Assembly (NCBI GenBank): GCA_005885245.1
Contig: VAWR01000138.1
Location: 1-43,469 of the forward strand
DNA: 43,469 bases
From: Actinomycetota bacterium
GTDB taxonomy: Bacteria > Actinomycetota > Thermoleophilia > Gaiellales > Gaiellaceae
Direction: 5' to 3'
Notes under the pieces: generated by a model
Database searches by the model: none
What the model was told of the DNA's origin: nothing
The model's input: only the letters and a program-made list of their open reading frames with translations
Shown here: positions 1 to 7,814 of the stretch, piece after piece
Layout: each line of letters starts with the position of its first letter
How positions within the stretch are numbered: position 1 is the stretch's first letter
Translations under genes and position numbers: made by a program

Positions 1-491
1 AGACGGCAGGAATCGTGGAGGGCCGCAAACGCTTCGATGACGTCGCGATCCGCGCCCCTCCGTCTCTGCGGCGAGCTCGATCCCGTTGTTGGCCACCCTG
101 CGCCAATGCTCGAGCCCATGAAGTAGAGACTCCGCGGCGGTAGTGCGTCCGAGACGGATTGCCATGCAACTTGCCTGAGCGCCGTGCAAACCAGCGCGCG
201 ATCTCGAGGTCGAGCGTCCAAGAGAAGGAGCGTCGTCGCGACCTTTCCACAACGGCCCGAAAGATGTTGAGCGTTCCGGTAAGGCGTTCGTCGGTATCGC
301 TGGTATAGCCGGCCCGTTCGAACAGTTCCAGCCACAGCTCGCTTGCGTTGTCAGACCAACGGCTGCGAGACGCTGACGTGCCATGCCATAAAGAAGTCGT
401 CGCGGCCCCATAGGGCCATCTCCGATCCCTCGACAAAACTTGGGTGTAGTGCAAAAGCCCACTGTTCCGCCGCGGGCAGCCAGGCGGTCAT
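1..491 (-). pseudogene. Degraded, frameshifted coding remnant, cut by the window edge
   Basis: Reading leftward from an ATG at 491, a 46-codon frame (start MTAWLPAAEQWAFALHP, end HVSVSQPLV) stops at 351. Coding-like sequence then continues in a different frame through SELWLELFERAGYTSD, LNIFRAVVERSRRRSFSWTL and DLEIARWFARRSG at about 345-180, and it becomes incoherent after that. The last part has the pattern of actinobacterial proteins that combine a 'yRG...SWT.d...A.WFA' core, whose function I do not know. At least one frameshift separates the two parts and the 3' end lies outside the window. No intact gene covers this stretch. The call rests on protein-like composition and motif memory only, so it is tentative. 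Confidence 0.4.
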
Positions 492-512
492 CCTGCAAAA
501 ACATCCAAAAGG

Positions 513-537
513 AAAACCCCGCTGTGCGCGGGGCTTT
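513..537 (-). terminator. Rho-independent terminator after tRNA-Pro
   Basis: On the minus strand a 6-bp G/C stem (517-522 with 528-533, CCCCGC/GCGGGG) closes a 5-nt loop and is followed by TTTT. It lies 7 nt past the tRNA 3' end and ends the minus-strand transcript. It is one of only two hairpins in the window with a clear U-tract. Confidence 0.75.
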
Positions 538-543
538 CGTAGG

Positions 544-618
544 TCGGGGCGCCGAGATTTGAACTCGGGACCTCTAGTCCCCCAGACTAGCGCGCTAACC
601 AGGCTGCGCCACGCCCCG
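544..618 (-). tRNA. tRNA-Pro, anticodon GGG
   Basis: A complete 75-nt cloverleaf reads on the minus strand. The acceptor stem CGGGGCG pairs with CGCCCCG. The D stem is GCGC/GCGC, the anticodon stem CTAGT/ACTAG holds the loop CTGGGGG (anticodon GGG at 34-36), and the T stem CCGAG/CTCGG holds the loop TTCAAAT. The discriminator base is A. The 3' CCA is not encoded (CCT follows the discriminator), so the cca gene at 17050-18405 must add it. It lies 20 bp after the xre gene and shares the strand with proS, whose product charges this tRNA. Confidence 0.95.
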
Positions 619-638
619 TGGCCGCCGCATCGTAGCCG

Positions 639-938
639 CTACGCGCCGTAGCGCCTGTAGAGCTTGTCGATCAGGTCCGGCATGCGCTCGAGGCGGTCGG
701 TGATGACACGCAGCCTGTACTCGCGGAAGTGCTCCGCTTCCACGCCGAGCGCGCGCGCGAGCGTCTTGATCACGTCATCCGACGGAACCGGCCGGTTCCC
801 GTGCACGAGATGGTTCAGGTATCCGGCCGACAGCCTCGTCTTCTCGGCGAGCGACCGGTAGGTCAGTCCGGCCTCCCCCATGAGCCGCTCGATCGTGGGA
901 CCGAACGAGTCGTCGCTGAAACGCCGCTTCCGGGCCAT
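639..938 (-). CDS. XRE-type helix-turn-helix DNA-binding protein
   Basis: This 99-aa protein is a predicted small DNA-binding regulator. Residues about 14-70 form an HTH_XRE domain: IERLMGEAGLTYRSLAEKTR, then LSAGYLNHLVHGNRPVPS as the turn and recognition helix, then TLARALGVEAEHF. A basic, helical tail of about 30 residues (YRLRVITDRLERMPDLIDKL) follows. Its ATG overlaps the proS stop (ATGA), so it is translationally coupled to proS, and tRNA-Pro follows 20 bp later. Its target is unknown. Autoregulation of the proS/tRNA-Pro end of the operon is one possibility, but nothing in the sequence proves it. Confidence 0.8.
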   Translation of the reverse strand: MARKRRFSDDSFGPTIERLMGEAGLTYRSLAEKTRLSAGYLNHLVHGNRPVPSDDVIKTLARALGVEAEHFREYRLRVITDRLERMPDLIDKLYRRYGA

Positions 939-2611
939 CAGCTGAGCTTCTCGCGCACTGTCGAGACGAGCTCACCCACGCTCACCGCATTGTCCTCCCC
1001 CTTCGTGCGCTCGCGCAGGTCCACCGTACCGTCTTCGGCGAGCTTTCGCCCGACGGTCACTCGCAGCGGGCATCCGATCAGATCAGCGTCCGCGAACTTC
1101 TCCCCGGCACGCGCATCGCGGTCGTCGAGCAGGACGTCGAACCCCGCCGCGTCGAGCTGAGAGGCCAGTGACTCGGCCTGCTCGACGAGGCCGGGAAGGG
1201 CGACGATATGGACGTCGTACGGCGCGACCGAGGGCGGCCACTGGATGCCGTGCTCGTCTTGGTGCTGCTCCACGATCGCAGCCATCGTCCGCCCGGGCCC
1301 AATCCCATAGCTGCCCATCACGAGCGGCTTCTCCTCTCCGTCCTCGTCGAGGAATGTCGCCCCGAAGCGGACGGAGTAGAACGTCCCGAGTTTGAAGATG
1401 TGCCCGAGCTCGATGGCCGGCTGCTCGAGCAGCCTCCCGCCGCACACGACGCAGGCGTCGCCCTCGTTGGCCTGCCGGATGTCGGCGAAGTCCGGCTTGT
1501 AGTCGCGTCCCGCTTGCACGCCGCGCAGGTGCCAGCCGTCGCGATTCGCACCCGCGACGTACTGGCCCTCCCGCAGCGCCTCGTCGGCGACGATGTCGAT
1601 CGTCACCGCGACAGGCCCGAGCGAGCCGCCGCCTGCGCCGAAGACCGTTCGGATCTCCTCGTCTGTCATCGGCCGGTAGCCCTCGCCGAGCGCCGTGACG
1701 AGCTTCTCCTCGCTCAGTCGGTCGTCCCCACGGATGAGCGCCAGCACAGGGCGCTCGCCGACCATCACCGGCATCGCCTTCGACGTCGCCGCCGGGTCGA
1801 TGCCAAGGAACTCGGCCAACCCCTCGATCGTCGTAACGCGCGGCGTCTCGACCTCCTTGGGCCGGTCGAGCGGCTCAAGGAACTTCGGCGCACGCGGAAT
1901 CCCGCGCGCGGCGTCGTAGTCGGCGTAGTAGTCGCCGTTCTCGCAGCGGACGAGGATGTTCTCTCCGGATTCCGCCGGAGCCATGAAGCCCGACGACTCG
2001 CGGCCGCCCATGATTCCTGACTCGGCCTCGACGTAGTACGCCTCGAGCCCGCAGCGCTCCCAGATGCGCTCGTACGCGCCCTTGTGCGCGTCGAAGCTTT
2101 TGTCTAGCCCGGCTTCGTCGGAGTCGAACGAGTACGAATCCTTCATGATGAACTCGCGTACGCGCAACAGCCCGCCACGCGGCCGCGGCTCGTCGCGCTC
2201 CTTCGTCGAGAAGTGGTACCAGAGCTGCGGGAGCTGCTTGTACGACTGCAGCTCGCGCGCGTGGAAGGTCATCGTCTCCTCATGCGAAAACGGCAGGACG
2301 AAGTCGCGCCCCGTGCGGTCCTTCAGCTTGAAGACGATGGGGATTCGAATCCGGCCGCTCGTCTCCCAGAGTTCCGCGGGCGTCAGCACCGGCTCGAGCA
2401 TCTCCTGCCCACCGATCGCGTCGATCTCCTCGCGGATGATCTGGGCGACTTTCTGGTGCACGCGCCACCCGAGCGGCAGAAACGTGAATAGGCCGGCACC
2501 GACCTGACGGACGAAGCCGCCGCGCACGAGCAGCTTGTGGCTCGCGGCCTCGGCATCGGCCGGCGCCTCGCGCAGGGTCGGCAGGAACAGCTTGGAGGCC
2601 CGGGCAATCAC
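938..2611 (-). CDS. proS: Prolyl-tRNA synthetase (bacterial type, with YbaK-like insertion)
   Basis: The cytosolic enzyme charges tRNA-Pro with proline. It is a class II synthetase: motif 1 is around GAGLFTFLPLGWRVHQKV, motif 2 around FSTKERDEPRPRGGLLRVRE and motif 3 around LVMGSYGIGPGRTMAAIVEQ. A YbaK-like editing insertion begins near TIEGLAEFLGIDPAATSKAM, and the C-terminal anticodon-binding domain is DVHIVALPGLVEQ to GELVSTVREKL. The length of about 557 aa is usual for the bacterial type. The open frame runs further upstream into ispG. I chose the GTG at 2611 because ASKLFLPTLREAPADAEAAS aligns with the normal N-terminus and it sits 14 nt after the ispG stop. No strong Shine-Dalgarno is visible. 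It ends in ATGA with xre. Confidence 0.93.
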   Translation of the reverse strand: MIARASKLFLPTLREAPADAEAASHKLLVRGGFVRQVGAGLFTFLPLGWRVHQKVAQIIREEIDAIGGQEMLEPVLTPAELWETSGRIRIPIVFKLKDRTGRDFVLPFSHEETMTFHARELQSYKQLPQLWYHFSTKERDEPRPRGGLLRVREFIMKDSYSFDSDEAGLDKSFDAHKGAYERIWERCGLEAYYVEAESGIMGGRESSGFMAPAESGENILVRCENGDYYADYDAARGIPRAPKFLEPLDRPKEVETPRVTTIEGLAEFLGIDPAATSKAMPVMVGERPVLALIRGDDRLSEEKLVTALGEGYRPMTDEEIRTVFGAGGGSLGPVAVTIDIVADEALREGQYVAGANRDGWHLRGVQAGRDYKPDFADIRQANEGDACVVCGGRLLEQPAIELGHIFKLGTFYSVRFGATFLDEDGEEKPLVMGSYGIGPGRTMAAIVEQHQDEHGIQWPPSVAPYDVHIVALPGLVEQAESLASQLDAAGFDVLLDDRDARAGEKFADADLIGCPLRVTVGRKLAEDGTVDLRERTKGEDNAVSVGELVSTVREKLS

Positions 2612-2625
2612 GTTGTCCGGGCAGA

Positions 2626-3762
2626 CTATTCGGAGAGCGGGATCAGCGACGCCTCTGCCATGGCCAGGGCAGCAGGCTTCGCCATCTTGAGGCGCGTCGG
2701 CCGGTGCATCCCTTCGGAGATCCACTTGTCGATCTCGTGGAAGAGCTCGTCGATCAGGATGTCGGAGGAGACTTTCTTCAGCACGCGGCCGTGCGCGTAG
2801 ACGAAGCCGGTGTCACGTCCGCCCGCGATACCGAAATCGGCGTCGCCCGCCTCGCCCGGGCCGTTGACCGCGCAGCCGAGGACGGCGACCTCGAAGTGCT
2901 GTGGATACACGTGGAGCCGTTCCTCCACCTTCTCGGCGAGCGTCTGCACGCCCACGTTGTCGCGACCGCACGACGGGCACGCGATCATCACCGGACCCCG
3001 CTCTCGCAGGCCGAGCGACTTGAGGATCTCCCACGCGACGCGCACCTCTTCCACCGGGTCGGCGGTCAGGGAGACGCGCACCGTGTCGCCGATCCCATCT
3101 ACGAGCAGGGCGCCGGTGCCGACCGCGCTCTTGATCGACCCGGCGAACGGCGTGCCCGCCTCGGTGACACCGAGATGCAGCGGATACGGGACCTTGGAGG
3201 CGAGCAGACGGTAGGCGCGGATCATCGTCGGGACATGGCTCGATTTGACGGAGATCTTGAAGTCCTTGAAGTCCAGGCTCTCGAGCAGGCGCACCTCCTC
3301 GAGCGCAGCCTCGACGAGCGCCTCCGCCTGATCCCGCTGCGCGAGCTCGCCGAGGTGCTTCGGCAGCGAGCCGGAGTTCGCACCGATCCGCATGGGGATA
3401 CCGGCTGTCTGCGCGGCACGCACCACTCGCGCAACCTTGTCGGAGCCGCCGATGTTGCCCGGGTTGATCCGCACGGCCGCGACGCCTGCCTCCACCGCTT
3501 TGAGCGCGAGGCTCGCGTTGAAATGGATGTCCGCGATCACCGGAATCGGCGAGAAACGGACGATCCTGGACAGGGCCGCGGCGTCCTCGGTCTTCGGAAC
3601 CGCGACGCGAACGATCTCGCAGCCCGCCGAGGCGAGCGCGGCGATCTGGGCGGTCGTCGCCTCGACGTCGTGCGTCTTCGTCAGCGTCATGGACTGCACG
3701 ACGACGGGCGCACCTCCGCCGATCTTCACCCCGCCGACGCTGATTTGTCGCTCGGAGGCCAT
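2626..3762 (-). CDS. ispG: 4-hydroxy-3-methylbut-2-en-1-yl diphosphate synthase (IspG/GcpE)
   Basis: IspG is a [4Fe-4S] enzyme of the MEP isoprenoid pathway. It reductively converts 2-C-methyl-D-erythritol 2,4-cyclodiphosphate to HMBPP. The 378-aa product has the N-terminal TIM barrel (VGGVKIGGGAPVVVQSMT; ADIHFNASLALKAVEAG; RINPGNIGG) and the C-terminal cluster domain with the three expected cysteines, two in IACPSCGRDNVG and one in LGCAVNGPGEAGDADFGIAG. The ATG at 3762 is chosen because MASERQISVGGVKIG matches the family N-terminus. The longer open frame (to 4314) runs through the palindromic spacer and into rseP. Dxr, from the same pathway, is two genes upstream. Confidence 0.95.
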   Translation of the reverse strand: MASERQISVGGVKIGGGAPVVVQSMTLTKTHDVEATTAQIAALASAGCEIVRVAVPKTEDAAALSRIVRFSPIPVIADIHFNASLALKAVEAGVAAVRINPGNIGGSDKVARVVRAAQTAGIPMRIGANSGSLPKHLGELAQRDQAEALVEAALEEVRLLESLDFKDFKISVKSSHVPTMIRAYRLLASKVPYPLHLGVTEAGTPFAGSIKSAVGTGALLVDGIGDTVRVSLTADPVEEVRVAWEILKSLGLRERGPVMIACPSCGRDNVGVQTLAEKVEERLHVYPQHFEVAVLGCAVNGPGEAGDADFGIAGGRDTGFVYAHGRVLKKVSSDILIDELFHEIDKWISEGMHRPTRLKMAKPAALAMAEASLIPLSE

Positions 3763-3797
3763 ACGAATGCCAGTGTACGCCGCGCCCGGTTGAGCTT

Positions 3798-3812
3798 GTG
3801 GCTCTGAGCCAC
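3798..3812. repeat. Palindrome GTGGCTCTGAGCCAC, copy 1
   Basis: A perfect inverted repeat with 7-bp arms around a single central T, in the rseP-ispG spacer 36 nt upstream of the ispG ATG. Copies 2 and 3 are at 3873-3893 and 30322-30336. All three share the same 15-mer in the same orientation. Confidence 0.8.
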
Positions 3813-3825
3813 GAGCGCCCTCGGC

Positions 3826-3839
3826 CCGGTTCGAACCGG
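3826..3839. repeat. 14-bp perfect palindrome CCGGTTCGAACCGG
   Basis: A self-complementary 14-mer between copies 1 and 2 of the GTGGCTC palindrome in the rseP-ispG spacer. It resembles a tRNA T-arm, but no other tRNA parts surround it. Its function is unknown; a dimeric protein site or part of a folded leader are both possible. Confidence 0.5.
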
Positions 3840-3866
3840 CTCTCCGCCTGGGCTCGAGACGCGTGT

Positions 3867-3899
3867 CGGGAGTTAGTGGCTCTGAGCCACTAAGTCCCG
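3867..3899. repeat. Extended hairpin with GTGGCTC palindrome copy 2, at the rseP stop
   Basis: The core 3873-3893 (TTAGTGGCTC, T, GAGCCACTAA) is a perfect 10-bp-arm inverted repeat. The pairing continues past one G-G mismatch into CGGGA/TCCCG, giving about 15 base pairs in all. It abuts the rseP stop codon (3900-3902) with no U-tract on the minus strand. It may cut expression between rseP and ispG, mark an mRNA end, or bind a protein. Confidence 0.65.
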
Positions 3900-5126
3900 C
3901 TAGCCGCCGCCCAGGCGGTTGAGGTCGTTCGACAGGCCGATGAACATCAGGATCAGGAAGAGGGCGATTCCTACGGCTGACGCACGTTCGTAGATCTCCC
4001 GCCCCACCGCTCTCCCGCGTAGGCCTTCGATGATCGAGAAGAGGATGTGGCCGCCGTCGAGCGGTAACAGGGGCAGCAGGTTGAGGATCGCGAGCGAGAG
4101 GCTGATCAGTCCCAGGATCTGCAGGAACAGGGTGAAGGTCAGCGAGACCGCGCGGCTCGAGTAGTCGACGATCCCGACCGGGCTCGACACCTGTTTCGAC
4201 CCCGAACGCGTGAGCAGGCGCGGCAGGAAGGTGATCGTGCCCTTCGTCGCCGTCCACGTGTCGCTCAGACTGTGCGTGAGCGCGCCCCATGGCCCGTACT
4301 GCAGCTCCACCCATCCCGGCTCGAAGCCGAGCGCCCAGCGATCGCCGATCTTCTTCGTCCGCACCGGCCCGAGGGTCAGCAGCTTCCCGTTCCGCATGAC
4401 CATGACCGTGATCGCTTGACCGCGAGAGTTACGGATCGTTCGCGAGACGGCGTTGAAATCGGGAGTCGCCTGGCCCTGCACGGCCACGATCCGGTCGCCC
4501 GGGCGCAGCCCGATCGCGGTCGCGGGCGTGTGGGCCTTCACGTTCTTGACCGTCGGAGTCGGATCTCCGGGAAGGCCGACCATGTACGCGGCGGCGACGA
4601 GCGCGATCGCGAGCGCGATGTTGACGCCCGGTCCCGCGAAGATGACCGCGATCCGCTTCCAGGTCCTCTGGCGCCAGTAGGCCTCCTCGCTCAGCCCGTC
4701 GTGCAGCTCGTCGACCGCCCGTCGTGCGGCCTTGCCCGCGGCAGAGCTGAGCTTTGCCTGCTCGACGGCTTCCGCGAGCTCCGGCAGCGAGGCGCGAGCC
4801 GCAGCAAGGTCCCCTGCCTCGAGACCGCGCTTGACGCGCGCCATCTTCGGAAAGAGGCTCGGGTCCTCGTTGAGCGCGGGTCCCAGCTGCACGTCCAGGT
4901 CGGACGGAGCAGGACGGTGCATCCCGGGGATCTTCACGTAGCCGCCGAGCGGGATCGCACCGATGCCGTACTCGATGCCCTTGCGCCTCACCTTGACGAG
5001 CGCGGGGGGAAACCCGACGTAGAAGCGACGCGGCCTCATGCCGACGGCCCGCGCGACGAAGAAGTGCCCGGCCTCGTGCAGGAGGATGAGCAGCGCCAGT
5101 CCGAGGATCGCGACGAAGATGCTCAT
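3900..5126 (-). CDS. rseP: Site-2 zinc metalloprotease, RseP family
   Basis: This 408-aa polytopic inner-membrane protease is of the kind that cleaves anti-sigma factors and other membrane substrates. The zinc motif HEAGH lies in the first membrane segment (ILGLALLILLHEAGHFFVAR). A PDZ domain covers about 180-260 (TPATAIGLRPGDRIVAVQGQ), and the second active-site motif, LLPLLPLDGGHILFSIIEG, lies near the C-terminus. A cytoplasmic-looking helical insert at about 70-150 (SLPELAEAVEQAKLSSAAGK) precedes the second membrane segment. The ATG at 5126 overlaps the dxr stop (ATGA). The order cdsA-dxr-rseP-ispG is common in actinobacteria. Substrates cannot be told from the sequence. Confidence 0.93.
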   Translation of the reverse strand: MSIFVAILGLALLILLHEAGHFFVARAVGMRPRRFYVGFPPALVKVRRKGIEYGIGAIPLGGYVKIPGMHRPAPSDLDVQLGPALNEDPSLFPKMARVKRGLEAGDLAAARASLPELAEAVEQAKLSSAAGKAARRAVDELHDGLSEEAYWRQRTWKRIAVIFAGPGVNIALAIALVAAAYMVGLPGDPTPTVKNVKAHTPATAIGLRPGDRIVAVQGQATPDFNAVSRTIRNSRGQAITVMVMRNGKLLTLGPVRTKKIGDRWALGFEPGWVELQYGPWGALTHSLSDTWTATKGTITFLPRLLTRSGSKQVSSPVGIVDYSSRAVSLTFTLFLQILGLISLSLAILNLLPLLPLDGGHILFSIIEGLRGRAVGREIYERASAVGIALFLILMFIGLSNDLNRLGGG

Positions 5127-6184
5127 GCGACCGCGAACGCCTCTTCGGCATGGCGACGCGCGGCGGCGTCGGCCGCGACGAGCTCGTCGAGGTCGCCCGC
5201 GGGCGACCCGTCCGCGGCGTCGAGAGCGTCCGCCACAACCTCTGCGATGCCCAGGAAGGGGAGGCGCCCGTCGAGGAAGGCAGCGACCGCGACCTCGTTC
5301 GCCGCATTGAACGCACACGGATACGTGCCGCCCTCCTCCCCCGCTCTACGTGCATGCGCAAGGAGGGGAAACGTCTCCAGGTCGGGGGCATGAAACTCCA
5401 GCGTCAAGCCGGAAGCCAGATCGAGAGACGGGAGCGGCGTGGCGGCTCGGTCGGGATAGGTCAGCGCGTATGAGATCGGCACGCGCATGTCGGGATAGCC
5501 GACGTGCGCCAGCGCGGCACCGTCGCGGAAGCGAACGACCGCGTGGACGAGCGAGCTTGGATGCACGACTACCTCGATCCGGTCGTACGGCAACGCGAAC
5601 AGGAAATGCGCCTCGATCAACTCGAGGCCCTTGTTGGCGAGGGTCGCCGAGTCGACGGTGATCTTCGGGCCCATGTTCCACGTCGGATGCGCCAGCGCAT
5701 CGGCGGGCCTGACGTCCTCCAGCTGCTCACGCGTCCGCCCGCGGAACGGACCGCCCGAGGCGGTGAGCACGAGGGAATGAACCTGGTCGGCCGGACGGCC
5801 CTCGAGACACTGGAACGCTGCCGAGTGCTCGCTGTCGACTGGAAGCAGCCGCCCGCCGCCCCGTCGGTGTGCGTCGAGCGCGAGCTCGCCGGCCGCGACC
5901 AGGCTCTCCTTGTTCGCGAGCGCGAGATCGACGCCGCGCTCGAGCGCCCACAGGGTGGCCGGAAGTCCCGCGAATCCGACGACGGCGTTCAGGACGAGGT
6001 CCGGCTCTGCGCGCTCGAGCAACTCGGTGAGATCGCCGCCGACCTGGGTCAACGGCGCCAGCCCGTCGATCGGCTGCGCCCCGGAAGCGGCCGCACACAG
6101 CTCGAGCCCGGGATGGGCCTCGATGATCTCGAGCGCCTGACGTCCGATCGATCCGGTGGCCCCGAGCAGCGCGATTCGCTTCAC
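5123..6184 (-). CDS. dxr: 1-deoxy-D-xylulose 5-phosphate reductoisomerase
   Basis: Dxr catalyses the first committed step of the MEP pathway, the NADPH-dependent conversion of DXP to MEP. Visible motifs are the NADPH loop IALLGATGSIGRQAL, ALANKESLVAAGELAL, the metal/substrate segment PVDSEHSAAFQCLEG, TASGGPFRG, HPTWNMGPKITVDSATLANK and VHPSSLVHAVVRF. I chose the GTG at 6184 because VKRIALLGATGSIG matches the usual N-terminus, giving 353 aa. An ATG at 6223, immediately after the cdsA stop, would add 13 residues and is a fair alternative. Neither has a well-spaced Shine-Dalgarno, so reinitiation after cdsA is likely. Confidence 0.93.
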   Translation of the reverse strand: MKRIALLGATGSIGRQALEIIEAHPGLELCAAASGAQPIDGLAPLTQVGGDLTELLERAEPDLVLNAVVGFAGLPATLWALERGVDLALANKESLVAAGELALDAHRRGGGRLLPVDSEHSAAFQCLEGRPADQVHSLVLTASGGPFRGRTREQLEDVRPADALAHPTWNMGPKITVDSATLANKGLELIEAHFLFALPYDRIEVVVHPSSLVHAVVRFRDGAALAHVGYPDMRVPISYALTYPDRAATPLPSLDLASGLTLEFHAPDLETFPLLAHARRAGEEGGTYPCAFNAANEVAVAAFLDGRLPFLGIAEVVADALDAADGSPAGDLDELVAADAAARRHAEEAFAVA

Positions 6185-6223
6185 CCTGGAAGTGTAGGTT
6201 CGTGGCCCCGGGCCGCCGGACAT

Positions 6224-7033
6224 CTAGGCGGCATCGAACGCGCGCAACAGGTAGTACGACGCCACGGCCGCGAACAGCAGCGAGTCGATGCGGTCGAGGA
6301 CGCCGCCGTGGGCCGCCAGGAGACGCCCGCTGTCCTTGACCTGCATGTCGCGCTTGAGCGCGGACTCGAACAAGTCCCCGAGCGGCGCGGCGACCGCGAT
6401 CACGAGGCCGAGAACGATCGATTCCCAGATCGACAGGTAGTTCTCCTTGTAGAGGGCGACGAAGGCGACGAACACGGTCGCCGCGGTTCCGAACAGGAAG
6501 CCCTCCCACGTCTTCCCCGGCGACAGCGCCGGCGCCAGCTTGTGGCGGCCGATCAGACGACCGGCGAAGAACGCTCCGATGTCGCCGCCCCAGACGGCCA
6601 GAAGCACGGTGAAGGCGGCGAGCTCACCGTTGTGATGAATCCCCCGGAGCAGGAGCAGATGGGCGAGGCAGAGCCCGACCCAGGCGGCGCCGAGCACGGT
6701 CGAGGCGATCGCGACCGTCGCGGATTGCCGAGTCTCGGCGATCCAGTGGAGTAGGAACGCGAGCCCGATGGTGGTGAGCAGACCCGCCATCGTCCAGTCG
6801 ATGCCGCCCAGCCGGGCGCCGAGCAGAGACAGCAGCGCCCCGGCGTAGGCGGCCAGGATCACAGGACGCAGGGAACGGATCATCAGGGCGTACTCGTGCA
6901 GCGCCAGCACCGCCGCCACCGCGGCGAGCGTGAAGAGCCACCACCCTCCAGCGTGGACGAGAAGCAACACGATCGGCAGTCCGATCGCCGCGACGAGGAC
7001 GCGCGACACGAACGGGCCCATGAGGGACGTCAC
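6224..7033 (-). CDS. cdsA: Phosphatidate cytidylyltransferase (CDP-diacylglycerol synthase)
   Basis: This integral membrane enzyme makes CDP-diacylglycerol from CTP and phosphatidic acid for phospholipid synthesis. The roughly 269-aa product is strongly hydrophobic, with several membrane segments from VLVAAIGLPIVLLLVHAGG onward. The C-terminal CDP-alcohol signature is present as ALKRDMQVKDSGRLLAAHGG then VLDRIDSLLFA (the S/A-x-x-KR-x4-KD ... HGG-x-LDR-x-DS pattern). I chose the GTG at 7033, which overlaps the uppS stop (GTGA). An ATG at 7021 is the alternative. It sits between uppS and dxr in the long operon. Confidence 0.92.
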   Translation of the reverse strand: MTSLMGPFVSRVLVAAIGLPIVLLLVHAGGWWLFTLAAVAAVLALHEYALMIRSLRPVILAAYAGALLSLLGARLGGIDWTMAGLLTTIGLAFLLHWIAETRQSATVAIASTVLGAAWVGLCLAHLLLLRGIHHNGELAAFTVLLAVWGGDIGAFFAGRLIGRHKLAPALSPGKTWEGFLFGTAATVFVAFVALYKENYLSIWESIVLGLVIAVAAPLGDLFESALKRDMQVKDSGRLLAAHGGVLDRIDSLLFAAVASYYLLRAFDAA

Positions 7034-7770
7034 CGCCCGCCGAAGCGGCGCCGGCGGCTGGCGTAGTCGTCGAGAGCGGCGCGGAGCTGCTCCTCGCCGA
7101 AATCGGGCCAGAGTGTGTCGACGAAGACAAGCTCCGCGTAGGCGAGTTGCCACAGGAGGAAGTTCGAGATCCTCAGCTCGCCAGAGGTGCGAATCAACAG
7201 ATCGGGATCAGGCATCTCCGGCGCATTGAGGTACGACGCGAAGGTCTGCTCATCGACCTCTCGACCGCTCGTCACGGCCCGGTTCGCCGCGTCCACGATC
7301 TCGGCGCGTCCGCCGTAATCGAAGGCGATCCAGAGGTTCAGTCGTCCGTTTCCTTCGGTCTCCTGTTCGAGCGCTGCCATGCGCTGCTGCAACGCAGCGG
7401 GCGCTCGGTCCCTCCGTCCGATGAAGCGCGTGCGGACGCCTTGCCTGACGAGGTCCGGCAGCTCTCGCTCGATCGTCTCGGTGAAGATCTCCATCAGGAG
7501 CTCCACCTCGTCCGGCGGGCGGTTCCAGTTCTCCGTCGAAAAGGCGTAGACCGCAAGCGAGTCGACGCCGAGGTCGATCGCGGCCTCGACCGTGCGACGT
7601 AGAGCCTTCGTGCCGGCGCGGTGTCCGGCAGCGATCGGCAGGCCGCGCTTGCGTGCCCAACGCGCGTTGCCGTCCATGATGATCGCGACGGCGTGCGCGG
7701 CATCCGGCAACTCCGGCTCGGGTGCGGGCCGAACGTGTCGGAGCGTTCTGATCTTCGTGAGGAGACTCAT
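7030..7770 (-). CDS. uppS: Isoprenyl transferase (undecaprenyl diphosphate synthase family)
   Basis: This cytosolic cis-prenyltransferase builds the polyprenyl carrier for wall polymers from isopentenyl diphosphate made by the MEP pathway. All family signatures are present: AIIMDGNARWARKRG with the catalytic Asp, GHRAG, VYAFSTENWNRP and LLIRTSGELRISNFLLWQLA followed by YAELVF. The length of 246 aa is normal. Z,E chain-length specificity cannot be read from the sequence, so short-chain products are also possible. A 74-nt spacer with a long hairpin separates it from frr, the widest gap in this operon apart from the rseP-ispG spacer, so uppS could be expressed at a different level from frr. Confidence 0.93.
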   Translation of the reverse strand: MSLLTKIRTLRHVRPAPEPELPDAAHAVAIIMDGNARWARKRGLPIAAGHRAGTKALRRTVEAAIDLGVDSLAVYAFSTENWNRPPDEVELLMEIFTETIERELPDLVRQGVRTRFIGRRDRAPAALQQRMAALEQETEGNGRLNLWIAFDYGGRAEIVDAANRAVTSGREVDEQTFASYLNAPEMPDPDLLIRTSGELRISNFLLWQLAYAELVFVDTLWPDFGEEQLRAALDDYASRRRRFGGR

Positions 7771-7814
7771 GCCTTTGTTCTGTTCACCGAGCGGACGCGA
7801 AGGTCTTCTCTCAA

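Noticed and set aside
343-651. 102-codon plus-strand frame over the tRNA-Pro gene
   Set aside because: Crosses a complete tRNA and its terminator; not a protein gene.
2704-3807. 367-codon plus-strand frame opposite ispG
   Set aside because: Mirror frame of ispG with low-complexity charged composition and no family features.
3826-3839. GGTTCGAA sequence suggesting a tRNA T-arm
   Set aside because: No acceptor, D or anticodon stems around it; it is a simple 14-bp palindrome.
4272-5393. 373-codon plus-strand frame opposite rseP and dxr
   Set aside because: Shadow of the real membrane protease and reductoisomerase genes.
5504-6754. 416-codon plus-strand open frame across dxr and cdsA
   Set aside because: Antisense to two confidently identified genes; Arg/Asp-rich shadow composition, no domain, typical of high-GC DNA.
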